Source: Candidatus Paraburkholderia calva
GTDB taxonomy: Bacteria > Pseudomonadota > Gammaproteobacteria > Burkholderiales > Burkholderiaceae
Length of the DNA stretch: 46,782 bases
Assembly: GCA_001184395.1 (NCBI GenBank)
Contig: LFLF01000011.1
Location: forward strand, 1-46,782
Direction: 5' to 3'
Part shown: positions 9,509-19,790 of the stretch, one piece after another
Numbering within the stretch: the first letter of the stretch is position 1
Layout of the letters: each line of letters begins with the position of its first letter
The notes under the pieces: generated by a model
Seen by the model: the letters and a program-made list of their open reading frames with translations, nothing else
Told to the model about the DNA's origin: nothing
Database searches by the model: none
Program-made: the position numbers and the translations under genes

Positions 9509-11201
9509 ATGATCGTCGTCACGGCGGGGCATATCAATCGCAAGACCACGCTCGTCCGCGCGTTGTCGGGCGTGGATATGGATCGTCTGAAGGAAGAGAA
9601 GGCGCGCGGCATTTCCATCGAACTCGGCTATGCGTATGTGCCGCTGAACGACCGCAGCGCCGCCGTGCTCGGTTTCATCGACGTGCCGGGTCACGAGAAG
9701 CTCGTCCACACGATGGCGGCTGGCGCATGCGGCATCGACTTTGCGCTGCTGGTGATCGCCGCCGACGATGGCGTGATGCCGCAGACGCGCGAGCATCTCG
9801 CCATCCTCGAATTGCTCGGCGTTAAGCAGGGCGCGGTGGCGGTCACCAAGACCGATCGCGCCGATGCCGCGCGCGTGCGCGAAGTGCATGAGCAAATCGA
9901 GGCATTGCTCGCCGATAGCCCGTTGCGCGCCGCGCCCCTATTCGATACCGACGCAACACAAGCAAGCGACACGAGCGTCGCCGCGCTAAACGCGCATCTT
10001 CACGCAGCGGCGGCAAGCTGGTGCCGCCGCTGCGACGACGGTTTCTTCCGGCTCGCGGTCGATCGGGTGTTTACGCTCGCAGGCAGGGCACCATCGCCAC
10101 CGCACGGTGTTCGCGGGGCGCGCGAAGGTCGGCATGCTGACGCTCGCGCGCAGCGACTGGATCGTGGATGCGCGGCTCGCGCGCACGTCAGAGCGTATCG
10201 ACGTCGAACTCACGCTGCTTGCCGATGCATCGCTCACCCTCACGCACTGGGCGCCGCTGCACGTGCATCTCGGCACGACGCATCGCGTGGCGCATGTCGC
10301 GCTGCTCGATGCCGACACGATGCACGCCGGCACGTCCGCACGCGTGCAGCTCGTGTTCGATCAACCGGTGTACGTGCTGCCGGGCGATCGCTTCATCGTG
10401 CGCAATGCGCAGGGGAATCGCACGGTCGGCAGCGGGCGCGTGCCCGATCCGTTCGCGCCCGCGCGCAATCGCCGCATGGCGTGCCGCGCTCGCTGCTCGA
10501 GCATCTGCTGGGCGGCGCGGCTTCGCCCGACGATGCGTGCGCGGTGTCCGTGTCCGAGGATACGCTATTCATCGCGGCGGAGCACTGGAACGCGATGCAC
10601 ACGCGTCTCGCCGATACGCTCGCCGCTTTCTACGAACGGTATCCGGATGAACAGGGACAGGACATCGCGTATTTGCGCCGTATGGCCGCGCCGTTCGCGC
10701 CGGACGCATTGTGGTGTGCGCTGGTGGACGATGCGGTGAGCGGCGGGCGTATCGCGAAGAGCGGGCCGTAGCTGCATCTGCCGACGTATACCGTTGCGCT
10801 CGATGCGAAGGAGGAAGCGCTCGCGCCCGGCGTGCTCGCGTCGATCGAGAAGAGCCGCTTCGATCCGCCGTGGGTGCGCGATCTGGCGACGGCGCACGGC
10901 GTGGCCGAAGACGACATGCGCCCCGCCTGCTGAAGAAACTCGCGCGCCGTGGCGACGTGTTCCAGGTCGTGCGCGATCTGTTCTATGCGCGCGCGTCTAT
11001 CGGCACGCTGGCGAAACTCGCCGCCGAGCAGGCGCGACAACAAAACGGCGCGATCGGCGCGGCGGCGTTTGCGATGCCACTGCACTCGGCCGCAAACGCG
11101 CGATTCAGGTTTTGGAATTCTTCGACCGGGTTGGGTACACTCGTTTTCACCGCGACCTGCACCTGCTGCGTGCCGATAGCCGCTGGCACGAGTCCGTCTG
11201 A
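9509..11201 (+). pseudogene. selB: Selenocysteine-specific elongation factor SelB, decayed
   Basis: SelB delivers Sec-tRNA to the ribosome at UGA codons by binding the SECIS hairpin. The N-terminal GTPase domain is recognisable (KARGISIELGYAY, DVPGHEKLVHTM, VTKTDR), but the P-loop that should read GHIDHGKTT reads GHINRKTT: a codon is missing and the GK pair is destroyed. Frameshifts occur near 10100, 10485, 10925 and 11085, and a TAG at 10768-10770 replaces a probable Trp. The C-terminal winged-helix domain ends VLEFFDRVGYTRFHRDLH and RWHESV at 11201. In related genomes selA normally lies near fdhE and selB; here there are only 10 bases between fdhE and selB. Confidence 0.93.
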
Positions 11202-11253
11202 TCATTCGCGGCGCATGCCGGGGCGACCCCCGGCGCGCGTCGATCCTGATGCG

Positions 11254-13245
11254 ATGGAGCATTTCTACTTCAAGCTGCTGCATCTGCTCTCGGCCCCCCG
11301 CGTGGACACTCGCAGTCGTGCTGCGTCGTTCCTCGAATCGGTCGCGTTCATCGGAATGTTCGTTCCGGACAGCACGGCTATGTTCGTCGCAGGCATGCTG
11401 GTTGGCACCGGCGCGCTGAATATCGGCTGGGTGTTCGTCTGCGCCATCGCCGGCGCCGCCGCGAGCTTCTGGTTCGGGCAGCGCTATGCCGACTCCATCG
11501 CGCGCATGTGGCCGTTCCGCCAGCATCCCGGCGCGCAGGCCGCAAATACTTCGACATGCACGGGGCGAAAAGCGTGGTGCTCGCGCGTTTCGTCGCACCC
11601 GATGTGCGCTGTGGTGCCGGTCGTGGCGGGCCTGTCCGGCATGACGCCTGCGCGCTTTCTCGTCGTTAATATCCTGAGCGCGCTGATCTGAGCGCCTACG
11701 TATATCCTGCCGGGCGTCGTGTTCGGCGCGTCGATTGAGAACTCGCGGGCGCGGTGTCGATCAGGCTCGTCGTGATTCTCGTCATCGCCGCGGCCATTGC
11801 GTGACTCATCTGGAACCTCGCGCGCGTCGTCGTCTTGCATGCGAAGGACTGGGCGCTCGCCTCGCGCGAACGGCTGGTCGCATGGGGCAAGTGTCATCAG
11901 GTGCTGCCTGCGCGCTGGATCGCCCGCGCGCTCGATCCCGACAATCCAGCGACCGGGCTGATCGTGATGATCTCCGTGCTGCTGCTGATCTCGGCGGCGG
12001 TGTTTTTCTCGGTGCTCTCGAACGTGGCGAGCGGCTCGTCGATCGTGCAGGTCGATCTGTCGATCTACCGGCTCTTGCAATCGTTCCGCTCGACCTGGGC
12101 CGATTCCATTCTCGATGCCGCGTCCTCCCTCGGCAGCACGCCCACGCTGCTCGCGCTGTCGGTGCTGGTGATCGCGTGGATGGTCGTCGAGCGGCGCTGG
12201 CGCACGCTGGTGTACTGGATCGCGGTGGTCGCATTCTCGCAGTTGCTGGCCGGCGCGATTCGCTTCACCGCCCACGAGCCGAGCCTGATGCCCGATCTCA
12301 GCCAGTTCGCGCCCGGCGGCCACGTCTTCCCGAGCAGAGCCATGTGGCGGCGACGGTCGTCTCATCTACGGCTGGCGTTCTTGCTGCTGCGGCGCGTGGG
12401 CGTGTTGAGCGGCGTGATCGTGGCGACGGTGTCGGCGATCGTCACCGCGGTGACGTGGCGGGCCTGTATTTCGGCCACTTCACGACATCCGATGCGCTCG
12501 GCAGCGCCGCGCTCGCCGCCGTCTGGGTGTTTCTGATCGCGTTGACGGCCGTGTGGCGGCATCCCGTCAAGCCGACACCGCGTCCGCTGATGCCCGTCGC
12601 CGTGCTGATGGTGATCGCGGCGAGCGTCGGCCTGCAACTCACCGACGACTCCGAGGCGTACAGCGCGCCGCCCGCCACCATCGTCATCACGCCGGTCCAA
12701 TGGACCGACAGCGTGTAGCGCACCTTCTCGTGCTACCGCTCGAGCATGGGGGGCGACCGGCGCGAGCCGATCACCGTGCAATGGGCCGTGACGCCCTCGC
12801 AGATTCGCGCGCAACTGGCGAACCGGGGCTAGGCCGAAGTGAGCGGCGTATCGATGAAGAGCATTTTGTCGGTCGTGTCGCCGAATGCGCCCGCTATCGC
12901 CTTGCCGGCGCTGCCGCCGCCTGAATAACGGCGAGCCGTCGAAACTCGTGTTCGCGCGCTCGCATCTGAATGCGCTGGAGGGTGACGTGTTGCGCTTCTG
13001 GCCCACGCATTACGCGGTGCGCGAGCGGCCCGGCGCTGCGCCGAGGCCGATCTGGCTCGGCTCGGTCGTGCACGAGCGCATACGCCGTTCGACCTGGCCG
13101 TTCAACGTGCTGCGCCCGGCACGGCGCGTCGATCCGATGGCGTTCGAGCGCGGTGATGATTCGCCGTGGGGCGGCATCGAAATTGCTAAGCAGTGCGGGA
13201 TGCGGCAGCGTGCCGGTGATGCTCGTCGAATCGAGGCCCGAATGA
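11254..13245 (+). pseudogene. Bifunctional DedA / PAP2-phosphatase membrane protein, decayed
   Basis: The first part is DedA-like (SFLESVAFIGMFVPDSTAMFV, SFWFGQRYADSI, VVPVVAGLSGMTPARF). It is followed by a PAP2-type phosphatase region (SIVQVDLSIYRLLQSF, SLMPDLSQFAPGGHV) and a LssY-like C-terminal domain (CYRSS, RSHLNALEGD, WPFNVLRP, VPVMLVESRPE). This three-part fusion is known in Burkholderia and is expected to act on polyprenyl or phospholipid phosphates in the inner membrane. Damage includes an early scramble near residue 15, TGA at 11689 (Trp), TGA at 11801, frameshifts around 11540, 12350 and 12460, TAG at 12716 and later stops near 12830 and 12925. Confidence 0.82.
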
Positions 13246-13303
13246 CGCTCGAAAGCGGCGAAACCGGCGCCGCCGCGCGGCATAACCCGACCGGGAGTGA
13301 CGC

Positions 13304-13928
13304 TTGATCCAGATTACGCCGTCGGCCATCGCGCAATGGAGCGCGGCGGCCGTGTTCCTCAACGTTCTGCTCACCCGTCTGGGCGTGCCGATCCCGTCCG
13401 CGGCGTTGCTGCTGTTCGCTGGCTCGGCGGTGGCGAGCGGGCGGCTCTCGTTCGGCCATGTGCTGCTGGCGGCAGTGGCGACCGCGCTGCTGGGTGACAG
13501 CGTCTGGTTTACGGCGGGCCGCATCTATGGACGAAAGCTCATCGCCGCGCTTGCGCGCCGGTCGTATGCGGTCGATTCCGGCATGCGCACCACGAGCGAA
13601 CTGTTCGAGCGGCACGGCGCGCCGATCGTCGCGGTATCGAAGTTCGTACCGGGACTGGGCCTCGTCACGCCGCCGCTGATGGGCACCACGCACATCGCGA
13701 CGCTCGCGTTTTTTCTGTGAGATACGGCGGGCATCGTCGCGTGGTCTGCGTTCTGGGTGCTCGGCGGCGTGCTGTTCGAGCGGCAACCGCGACGCGCTGA
13801 CACAGATGCATCTGCACGGCGCGACGGTCGTCGATGTGCTGGCTGCGGCCGCGCTGCTGTATTTCGTCTATCGGCTGATGAGGCGTCGCGTGCCGCATGG
13901 CGAAGCACACGACGATGGCGGCCCCTGA
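13304..13928 (+). pseudogene. DedA-family membrane protein, decayed
   Basis: A DedA/SNARE-associated-like membrane protein. It starts at a TTG with GGGAG upstream (MIQITPSAIAQW if initiated with Met). Family signatures are visible: LGVPIPSAALLLFAG, LLGDSVWFTAGRIYG and SKFVPGLGLVTPPLMG. A TGA at 13718-13720 replaces the Trp of FFLWDTAG, and a frameshift near 13785 precedes the tail LTQMHLHGATVVDVLAA to RRVPHGEAHDDGGP. DedA proteins move lipid carriers such as undecaprenyl phosphate across the membrane. It lies directly upstream of the Sec tRNA. Confidence 0.85.
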
Positions 13929-13989
13929 GCGCCGGAATGCCTCGGCACCATTATAATCTGGCGCGCTTCGAGTAGTTCGATGTTCGCGA

Positions 13990-14085
13990 GGAGGGCATCC
14001 GTACCCGGTGGTCTGGCCGGGCTCCAAACCCGGTTGGGGATGTAAGACATTCCCAGATCAGTTCGACTCTGGTTGCCCTCCGCCA
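13990..14085 (+). tRNA. selC: Selenocysteine tRNA with anticodon CCA instead of UCA
   Basis: A 96-base tRNA with the hallmarks of bacterial tRNA-Sec: an 8-bp acceptor stem (GGAGGGCA / TGCCCTCC), encoded GCCA end, a very long variable arm (about 8 bp around AAG, 14035-14053) and a TTCGACT T-loop with 5-bp stem. The anticodon stem CCGGG/CCCGG encloses the loop CTCCAAA (14022-14028). Aligned to Escherichia coli selC (loop CTTCAAA) the anticodon is CCA rather than TCA. It would pair with UGG, not the Sec codon UGA. All stems remain intact. The change could be a genuine mutation or a base error. Confidence 0.9.
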
Positions 14086-14100
14086 AGGCTCATTCGCCAC

Positions 14101-15063
14101 TCACTCATTGCGCACAGCCTGTCGCTTGCGCATGCGCTGCTCGCCGCCTGTATCGACCGGCGTGAACGGCGCCTGAAACTGGCTTACCAGAAAGCCGATG
14201 AACGCGCGGGCTGGCGCAGTCTGGTTCTTTTGCCGCGGGTAATACACGAAAAGATCGGCGGACGGCAGCACCGTGTTCGGCAGCACGAGATCTAGCCGCC
14301 CGCTCTGCACGTATTTCGCCAGATCCCATTCCGAGCGGATCAGGATGCCGTGCCCATCCAGTGCCCAGCGCAACACGATATCGCCGTCGTTGCTGGACAG
14401 CGCACCTTTCACCTTGATGGCTTCGATGTGGTCGTTCACGATGTAACGCCACACGCCGTACGCATCGTCGTTCTGCCGGTGGATGATGCAGCGGTGAACG
14501 GCCAGATCCTCGACGCGCTCCGGTGTCCCATGCTTCTCCAGATACTTGATACTTCGGTGACGCGCAAAGAAAACGCTGGTTGCTCATGATGCACCGCGCC
14601 TCAGGCGGCTGTCGGGTAATTCGCCGAAGCGGATCGCCATGTCGAACGCGCCTTCGATGAGATCGACCGGGCGGTCCGTCACTTCGAACTGCACTTCGAC
14701 GCTCAGATAGCGCCTAGCGAACTCCGATACGAAAGGCGCAGGTCGTGCGTCCGAAACCGAGCGTCGCGTTGATGTGCAGCAGGCCATGCGGGTCGCGCTG
14801 CGCGCCGGAAATCGCTTCTTCCATCTCGCGCACCTGCCCGCCGATCTGCGACGCATAATGCAAATAAGTCTCGCCTTCGGGCGTGAGGCTCACGTTGCGC
14901 GTCGTGCGGTTCACGAACCGCACGCCCAGCCGCTGCTCGATGACGCCGAGCCGTTTGGTCACCGCGGGCGGCGAAAGATCGAGCGCGCGCCCGACAGGTT
15001 CCTGAACTTCGCGAGCAGAATGAAGAATTCGAAATCGGTGGCGGTCTGGGTTTCTGTATTCAC
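14101..15063 (-). pseudogene. LysR-type transcriptional regulator, decayed
   Basis: The GTG start at 15063 gives VNTETQTATDFEFFILLAKF, the first part of a winged helix-turn-helix. Several bases are lost near 14985, then VTKRLGVIEQRLGVRFVNRT follows in another frame. Further frameshifts occur near 14785 and 14590-14450. The effector domain (VEVQFEVTDRPVDLIEGAFD, VKGALSSNDGDIVLRWALDG, FIGFLVSQFQAPF) is complete but split over frames. It is divergent from the enolase-superfamily gene at 15187, the usual arrangement for a LysR regulator and its target. Confidence 0.9.
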
Positions 15064-15186
15064 CGAATGTGAAAAATGAAGTGAATGAAGTGCAGTTTAG
15101 CAGCCGTTTTCACGGTTAAGCTACGACCCGTGTTGCAACCGCTGTGCTGCAACGAACCGCTTTCAAAGATTCTGGAGACCGTGCCG

Positions 15187-15485
15187 TGAGAATCGTCGAA
15201 ATCCGCGAACAGACCGTTCCGATCAGTTCCCCCATCCGCAATGCCTATATCGACTTCAGCAAAATGACGCTGAGTCTGGTCGCCGTCATCACCGACGTGA
15301 TCCGCGACGGCAAACCGGTGGCCGGTTATGGCTTCAACTCGAACGGCCGTTACGGTCAGGGCAAGCTGATGCGCGAGCGCTTCATTCCGCGCATCCTCGA
15401 AGCCGACCCCGCAACGCTTGTCGACGACACGGGCGATAACCTCAATCCTCACAAGATCTGGGTGGCGATGTTCACCAACGAAACG
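15187..15485 (+). pseudogene. Mandelate racemase/muconate lactonizing enzyme family protein, truncated by the element
   Basis: The frame starts MRIVEIREQTVPISSPIRNA and has the N-terminal capping domain of the enolase superfamily (YGFNSNGRYGQG, RFIPRILEADP, GDNLNPHKIWVAMFTNE). After about 99 residues family similarity ends at about 15485 and unrelated sequence follows, although the frame happens to stay open to 15695. The catalytic barrel is absent. Enzymes of this type dehydrate or isomerise sugar acids. The truncation marks the left boundary of the inserted element. Confidence 0.82.
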
Positions 15486-16030
15486 GGGTGGTTCCCGCAA
15501 TGGAATGTTGGAACGGGCGCGGTTGGTAGCCGTGCCCGTCTTGGGATTAGTCTCCACGGTCTCCAACGTGTAATTGAACCCTTTAAAGGAGCTTGTCGTG
15601 GAAGCAAAACGCAGTGCAATCGCCGATCCGCAAGGGCGGCAACAACCCGGCCGAAGTTGGGCCGGTTGGCAAGTCGGCCTGCTGTCCGGGGTTAAAGTCA
15701 TCAACAAGCGCGCGCTTCGGCGCGTGCGAGTCAACCCGACAACAGTCAGGCCGACGGGCAAGGATCAGTCGCAACCAGGGAAACAGCGTTATCTCGTCGG
15801 CTTCGCTGTGGCAAACCGGGGTTTGACTCCGGTATGTCAATCGACAAACAGGCCACAAACCTGCGTCAATTGCATCAAGGAAACCTTCAATTGCTGGACG
15901 GCCGCAGACCGTATCTGTGCGGCAGGGTGTTGCGCCTTTTTAGGCAATCCGTTCGTGCTTCGGCACACGCCGGCCCTAAACCGGAGAGACGCAAGTCTCT
16001 CCGGTTCCCCCCTAATTCAAGGAGTAAGCC
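15486..16030 (+). other. Left end of mobile element, no confirmed gene
   Basis: About 545 bases between the truncated enolase-family gene and the coupling protein. A possible short gene starts at GTG 15598 behind an AAAGGAG site (VEAKRSAIADPQGRQQ) and an alternative frame starts at 15593. Neither is recognisable. The frame from 15574 runs open to 16380, but its second half is traD in that frame, so openness alone proves nothing. The C-rich segment QTCVNCIKETFNCW lies near 15860-15900. Confidence 0.4.
15979..16006 (+). terminator. Perfect 12-bp hairpin with GCAA tetraloop
   Basis: AACCGGAGAGAC and GTCTCTCCGGTT are exact inverted repeats around GCAA. It is followed by CCCCCC rather than a T-run, so it could be a weak terminator, an RNA processing or stability element, or a leader structure for the coupling gene that starts 25 bases later. 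Confidence 0.6.
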
Positions 16031-17815
16031 GTGCATCCACCAATCGCAATGAATCTCATTCAGCGCAAACGACTTTCTTCCGAGCGGTCGAACACGCGCT
16101 GCAATGGTCCAGTCCGTGGTACTGGATCATTCTCGCCGTGCCGCTGTTCACGGTGTCCGTGCTGCATCCGGTCCCGTGGTGGTTGCGCACCGACGATCCG
16201 ACGTTTCTCGACCTGCTCACTTTCTTCGCGCGACGGATTTCCGTCTACGCGCTTGAGGTTCTGGTGTTCTTTGTCCCGCTTATCGGGCTTTGCCTGTATG
16301 CGATTTCCGCCGGCGCGCCGTTCGGCGAGTCGGCATCGAGCTACGGCGCGTGGTTCGCCGATCGCCTCGGCCAGTACTAGCCGATTCTGCTTGGCGCGCT
16401 CGTTTACGGGCTGGTTCTGCGCTTCGTGTGGGATCGGTATGTGTCGCCCAGGCTGTCCAGCTACTGGCGCTCGATGCGTATCACGCAGGAAACTGACAAG
16501 CTGGTCGATGCGCGCGAGGAAGTGCTGAAGCTCAAGGCAAAAGACTTTGAACCGGAGAAATACTTTGTCGAAGGCAAGATTTTTTACGGTCTGGACGAAA
16601 ACGACCAGCCTATTTATTTCGACCTGAAAGAGTTTTTCACCACGCATCACGCGATCCTTGGTCCGACCAGCTACGGCAAGAGCGTATCCTGCAGAGCGTT
16701 TTCAAACAGTGCATTCAGTTCGGGTTCGGCGTCTTCTACGTCGATCTGAAAGGCGACGATTACCTGCCCTACTTGCTGCAAAACGAAGCCAAGGCGGCTG
16801 GCCGCCGTTTCGTCTACCTCGACCTGAATCCGGGCGGCAAGGGGTGTGGTATCCGTTCCTTGGCGGCGATTTCCGGCAGCGCCGCACGCGGATCGTGCGC
16901 GCCTTCAATCTCGACTCGGCCGGCACGGATGCCGATGTCTACAAGGCCAAGGAACGCGCGCTGCTCGATGATGCGCTCGAAAATACAGACGGCACAATCA
17001 AGGCGCTTCTGGCCTACGTGAAGCATAAGGGCAATGCGGGCGACCGCAATCTGTCCACCTTGCGCGACTCGCTGCGCGAGTGGTCGCGCGTCGATACCTT
17101 CGCTCAGTCCATCAAGCGCAAGGGCCATTCAATCGAGACGTGCCTGCTGAATAACGCTGTGGTCTACTTCGCGGCGACCTTGCCGACCCGGTTGTGAAGG
17201 CTGCGACGAAGGCTTATATCGCCGAGCTGACAGCCGAAATCAAGCGCCTGTTGCCGCAACGGCCGGCGCATGTGACGGTCGGCATTGACGAATTGAAGTT
17301 CCTTGCGTGCGCCAAAATCAATGATGCGCTCGCGACTATCCGGCAAAACCGCTGCAATCTGCTGCTTGCTGCGCAGTCGATTGCGAACCTCGAAGCGCCC
17401 GATGACAAGCGGCTCGACGGCAAGGCGTTGGCGCGTGAATTCGAGGTCAACACACCTATCAAGTTCGTGTATCGCGCAGCGGACGAGCGCACGGCGGAAT
17501 GGGCCGAAAAGCTTTCGGCGAGCCAGTGGCTGAATGTCGTGCAGCGTGAAACCACGAAAACCAATGTCCACGGCGGCGAACAATGGGAAGGTCACCGGGG
17601 TGGGCAATCTGGAACAGCCCATCGTTTCGCAAAACACGTTGCTCAATCTGCCGGCGCGGATCGCCATTGCCTACATGCCCGGCCGCAACGCGGTCAAGCT
17701 CTACACGTGCTACACGAAGGTCGATCGCAGCGTAGCGTCGTGGGTCACACCGGCCGCGCCGGCTATGTCGGCAACGCCAGCGACCGCGGCTGAATCAACG
17801 CAATCGCCGGAATGA
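16031..17815 (+). pseudogene. Type IV secretion coupling ATPase (TraD/VirD4-like), decayed
   Basis: The coupling protein brings relaxase-bound DNA to the secretion channel. A GTG at 16031 follows AAGGAG. Two or three N-terminal membrane segments (WYWIILAVPLFTVSVLHPV, VLVFFVPLIGLCLYAIS, LLGALVYGLVLRFVW) precede a Walker A motif, GPTSYGKSV, and VFYVDLKGDDYLPYLL. A Walker B-like VTVGIDELKFL lies near 17280 and RQNRCNLLLAAQS near 17350. Lesions: frameshift near 16070, TAG at 16378-16380, frameshifts near 16688 (just after Walker A), 16845, 17180 and 17585. The end is in a Pro/Ala-rich tail to 17815. All key motifs survive as fragments, so inactivation is fairly recent. Confidence 0.85.
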
Positions 17816-17972
17816 CCATGCGCGAACTACCAGTCACGACTGCGCATGCGAGCGCGTGCTTTTCCATGGCAAACCGTTGAGACGCAGTGGAACAAAAAAA
17901 CCAATTTAAGGTTTTCGAGTTCAAAACTGGGCCTGGCGATTTTGGTGACACGATACAATCTCGCCGAACTTC

Positions 17973-17998
17973 GATAGAGCATCGTGATAGAGCATCGT
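17973..17998. repeat. Perfect 13-bp tandem repeat ahead of the methyltransferase
   Basis: GATAGAGCATCGT occurs twice in immediate succession and ends 4 bases before the GTG at 18003. A TACAAT that could serve as a -10 box lies at 17954-17959, so the repeat would sit in the short leader of the mRNA. It could be a regulator site or only a recent duplication. Confidence 0.7.
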
Positions 17999-18002
17999 CA
18001 TA

Positions 18003-19790
18003 GTGAACAAGCCAGCCCGAGAACCGTGGGCAGACGCTGCCGTTGATCCACTCATGCGCTATGCGGCGTGCAAGGCGATGGCGCGCGGATATGCTGAGTC
18101 GCGCAAAACCGAGAAGATCCGGCTTTCGCACGCACGCGCATTTTGTATGGCCGCGATCGCTAGTTACTGGGAAACTTTATGTAAACGGCACAAAACCACC
18201 ATGAAGGTGCGTCCGATGTCACTGCCGGTTCCCACGCTGGCCATCGACGTTCAACGCACCGCGAGCGACATTGGCTCACTTATCGCCGAGTTTCCGGTGG
18301 AAGATGCGGGATATCTGATTGGTTCAATCTATACGGTCATGTTACCAACGGCGTTGCGCTCGCAGTTGGGCGCATACTACACCCTGCCGCCTCTAGTGAC
18401 ACGTCTGCTCGACCTTGCGGAACAAGCTGGCTTCGATTTCACCCATGGTACGGTGATCGATCCAGCATGCGGCGGAGGCGCGTTCCTAGCACCGGTTGCG
18501 CTTCGCATGTGGCAAAAGGACAAGGGCGCATCGCCCGAATGGACTTTCAGGCGCATCGCAAAACGGTTGCGGGGCATCGAGATAGATCCTTTCGCCGCAT
18601 GGATGACGCGAGTGCTGTTGGAAGCGGCTCTGATGCCGCTTTGCATCGCCGCGAAACGCCGGCTCCCCGATGTCGTAACCGTGGGCGATGCTTTGCGTCC
18701 TGAAGCAGTCGGGAACTTCGACCTGGTAATCGGGAATCCGCCCTATGGTCGCCTCACGCTGGATGAGCCGCTGCGGAATCACTACGCTCGCTCGCTGTAC
18801 GGCCACGCCAACCTCTATGGGCTTTTCACTGACCTCGCCATGCGTCTGGCCAAGCCAGACGGCGTAGTTGCGTACTTGACCCCCACGTCATTCCTCGGAG
18901 GCCAGTACTTCAAGGCGCTGCGCCAGCTCCTGACTGAAGAGATGAAACCGGTCGCCTTCGATTTCATCGCGGACCGTGACGGCGTGTTCGATGATGTACT
19001 GCAGGAAACGCTGCTCACGGCCTACACGCGCAAGCCGCACGAAACGGCGCCGATTGTCTCAGTCCTCGTCCCGAAGGGACTCAATGCTGCCAAGGTCGAG
19101 CGGATCGGGCAGGTCACGCTCACGACCACCGGTGACCCTTGGTTGTTACCGCGAACCGTCGCCGACGCATCGTTCTTGACGACCATCGAGTCAATGCCGA
19201 CGCGCTTGTCGGACTTGGGTTACAACGTGTCCACTGGCCAGCTTGTCTGGAATCGACACAAGGCTCAGCTGCGCACCGAAGCCAGCAGCGACACGTTGCC
19301 ACTCGTATGGGCTGAATCAGTGACCCCGCAGGGATTTGTGTTTAGCGCTGACCGTCGCAACCATGTGCCCTTCATCTGCATCCGTGAAGATCAGCCTCAT
19401 TTGATCGTCAGGAAGTCGTGCATCCTGGTGCAGCGCACGACTTCGAAAGAGCAAAATCGCCGCTTACTGGCCGCCGTCCTTCCGCAAAAGTTTCTAGACA
19501 AGGCGGCCGGTGCGGTCGTGGAAAACCACCTCAACATGGTCCTGGCACCGTCGCCCAAGCTGGCCAAAGTAGCGCCGGAAACCATCGACGCATTGTTGAA
19601 CACAGCAGCAGTCGATCGCGCTTTCCGCTGCATCAGCGGAAGTGTGGCTGTATCGGCCTATGAGTTGAACGCGTTGCCGTTACCGACCATCGGCCAGATG
19701 GTGACATTGGAAAAACTACTTGGCAAGGGCGCGTCGAAACGAGACATCGAGCGTACCGTTGCCGTCTACTACGGGGTTGTTCAAACGTGA
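18003..19790 (+). CDS. Adenine-N6 DNA methyltransferase of a BsuBI/PstI-type system
   Basis: A 595-residue modification enzyme that transfers methyl groups from AdoMet to adenine. Motif I is VIDPACGGGAFLAP (about residues 151-164) and motif IV is GNPPYGR (244-250), as in gamma-type N6-adenine methylases such as M.PstI and M.BsuBI. The target-recognition part is in the C-terminal half. The GTG at 18003 is used because the frame is open from there and the N-terminal helical segment (KAMARGYAESRKTEKIR) looks coding; ATG codons further in, such as 18216, are alternatives, and M.PstI itself is about 507 residues. It overlaps the endonuclease gene by 4 bases. It is complete, unlike most genes here. 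CTGCAG specificity is inferred from its partner, not proven. Confidence 0.9.
   Translation: MNKPAREPWADAAVDPLMRYAACKAMARGYAESRKTEKIRLSHARAFCMAAIASYWETLCKRHKTTMKVRPMSLPVPTLAIDVQRTASDIGSLIAEFPVEDAGYLIGSIYTVMLPTALRSQLGAYYTLPPLVTRLLDLAEQAGFDFTHGTVIDPACGGGAFLAPVALRMWQKDKGASPEWTFRRIAKRLRGIEIDPFAAWMTRVLLEAALMPLCIAAKRRLPDVVTVGDALRPEAVGNFDLVIGNPPYGRLTLDEPLRNHYARSLYGHANLYGLFTDLAMRLAKPDGVVAYLTPTSFLGGQYFKALRQLLTEEMKPVAFDFIADRDGVFDDVLQETLLTAYTRKPHETAPIVSVLVPKGLNAAKVERIGQVTLTTTGDPWLLPRTVADASFLTTIESMPTRLSDLGYNVSTGQLVWNRHKAQLRTEASSDTLPLVWAESVTPQGFVFSADRRNHVPFICIREDQPHLIVRKSCILVQRTTSKEQNRRLLAAVLPQKFLDKAAGAVVENHLNMVLAPSPKLAKVAPETIDALLNTAAVDRAFRCISGSVAVSAYELNALPLPTIGQMVTLEKLLGKGASKRDIERTVAVYYGVVQT

Noticed and set aside
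13990-14085. Ordinary tRNA-Trp
   Set aside because: The 8-bp acceptor stem, 96-base length and long variable arm are those of tRNA-Sec; tRNA-Trp has a short variable loop.
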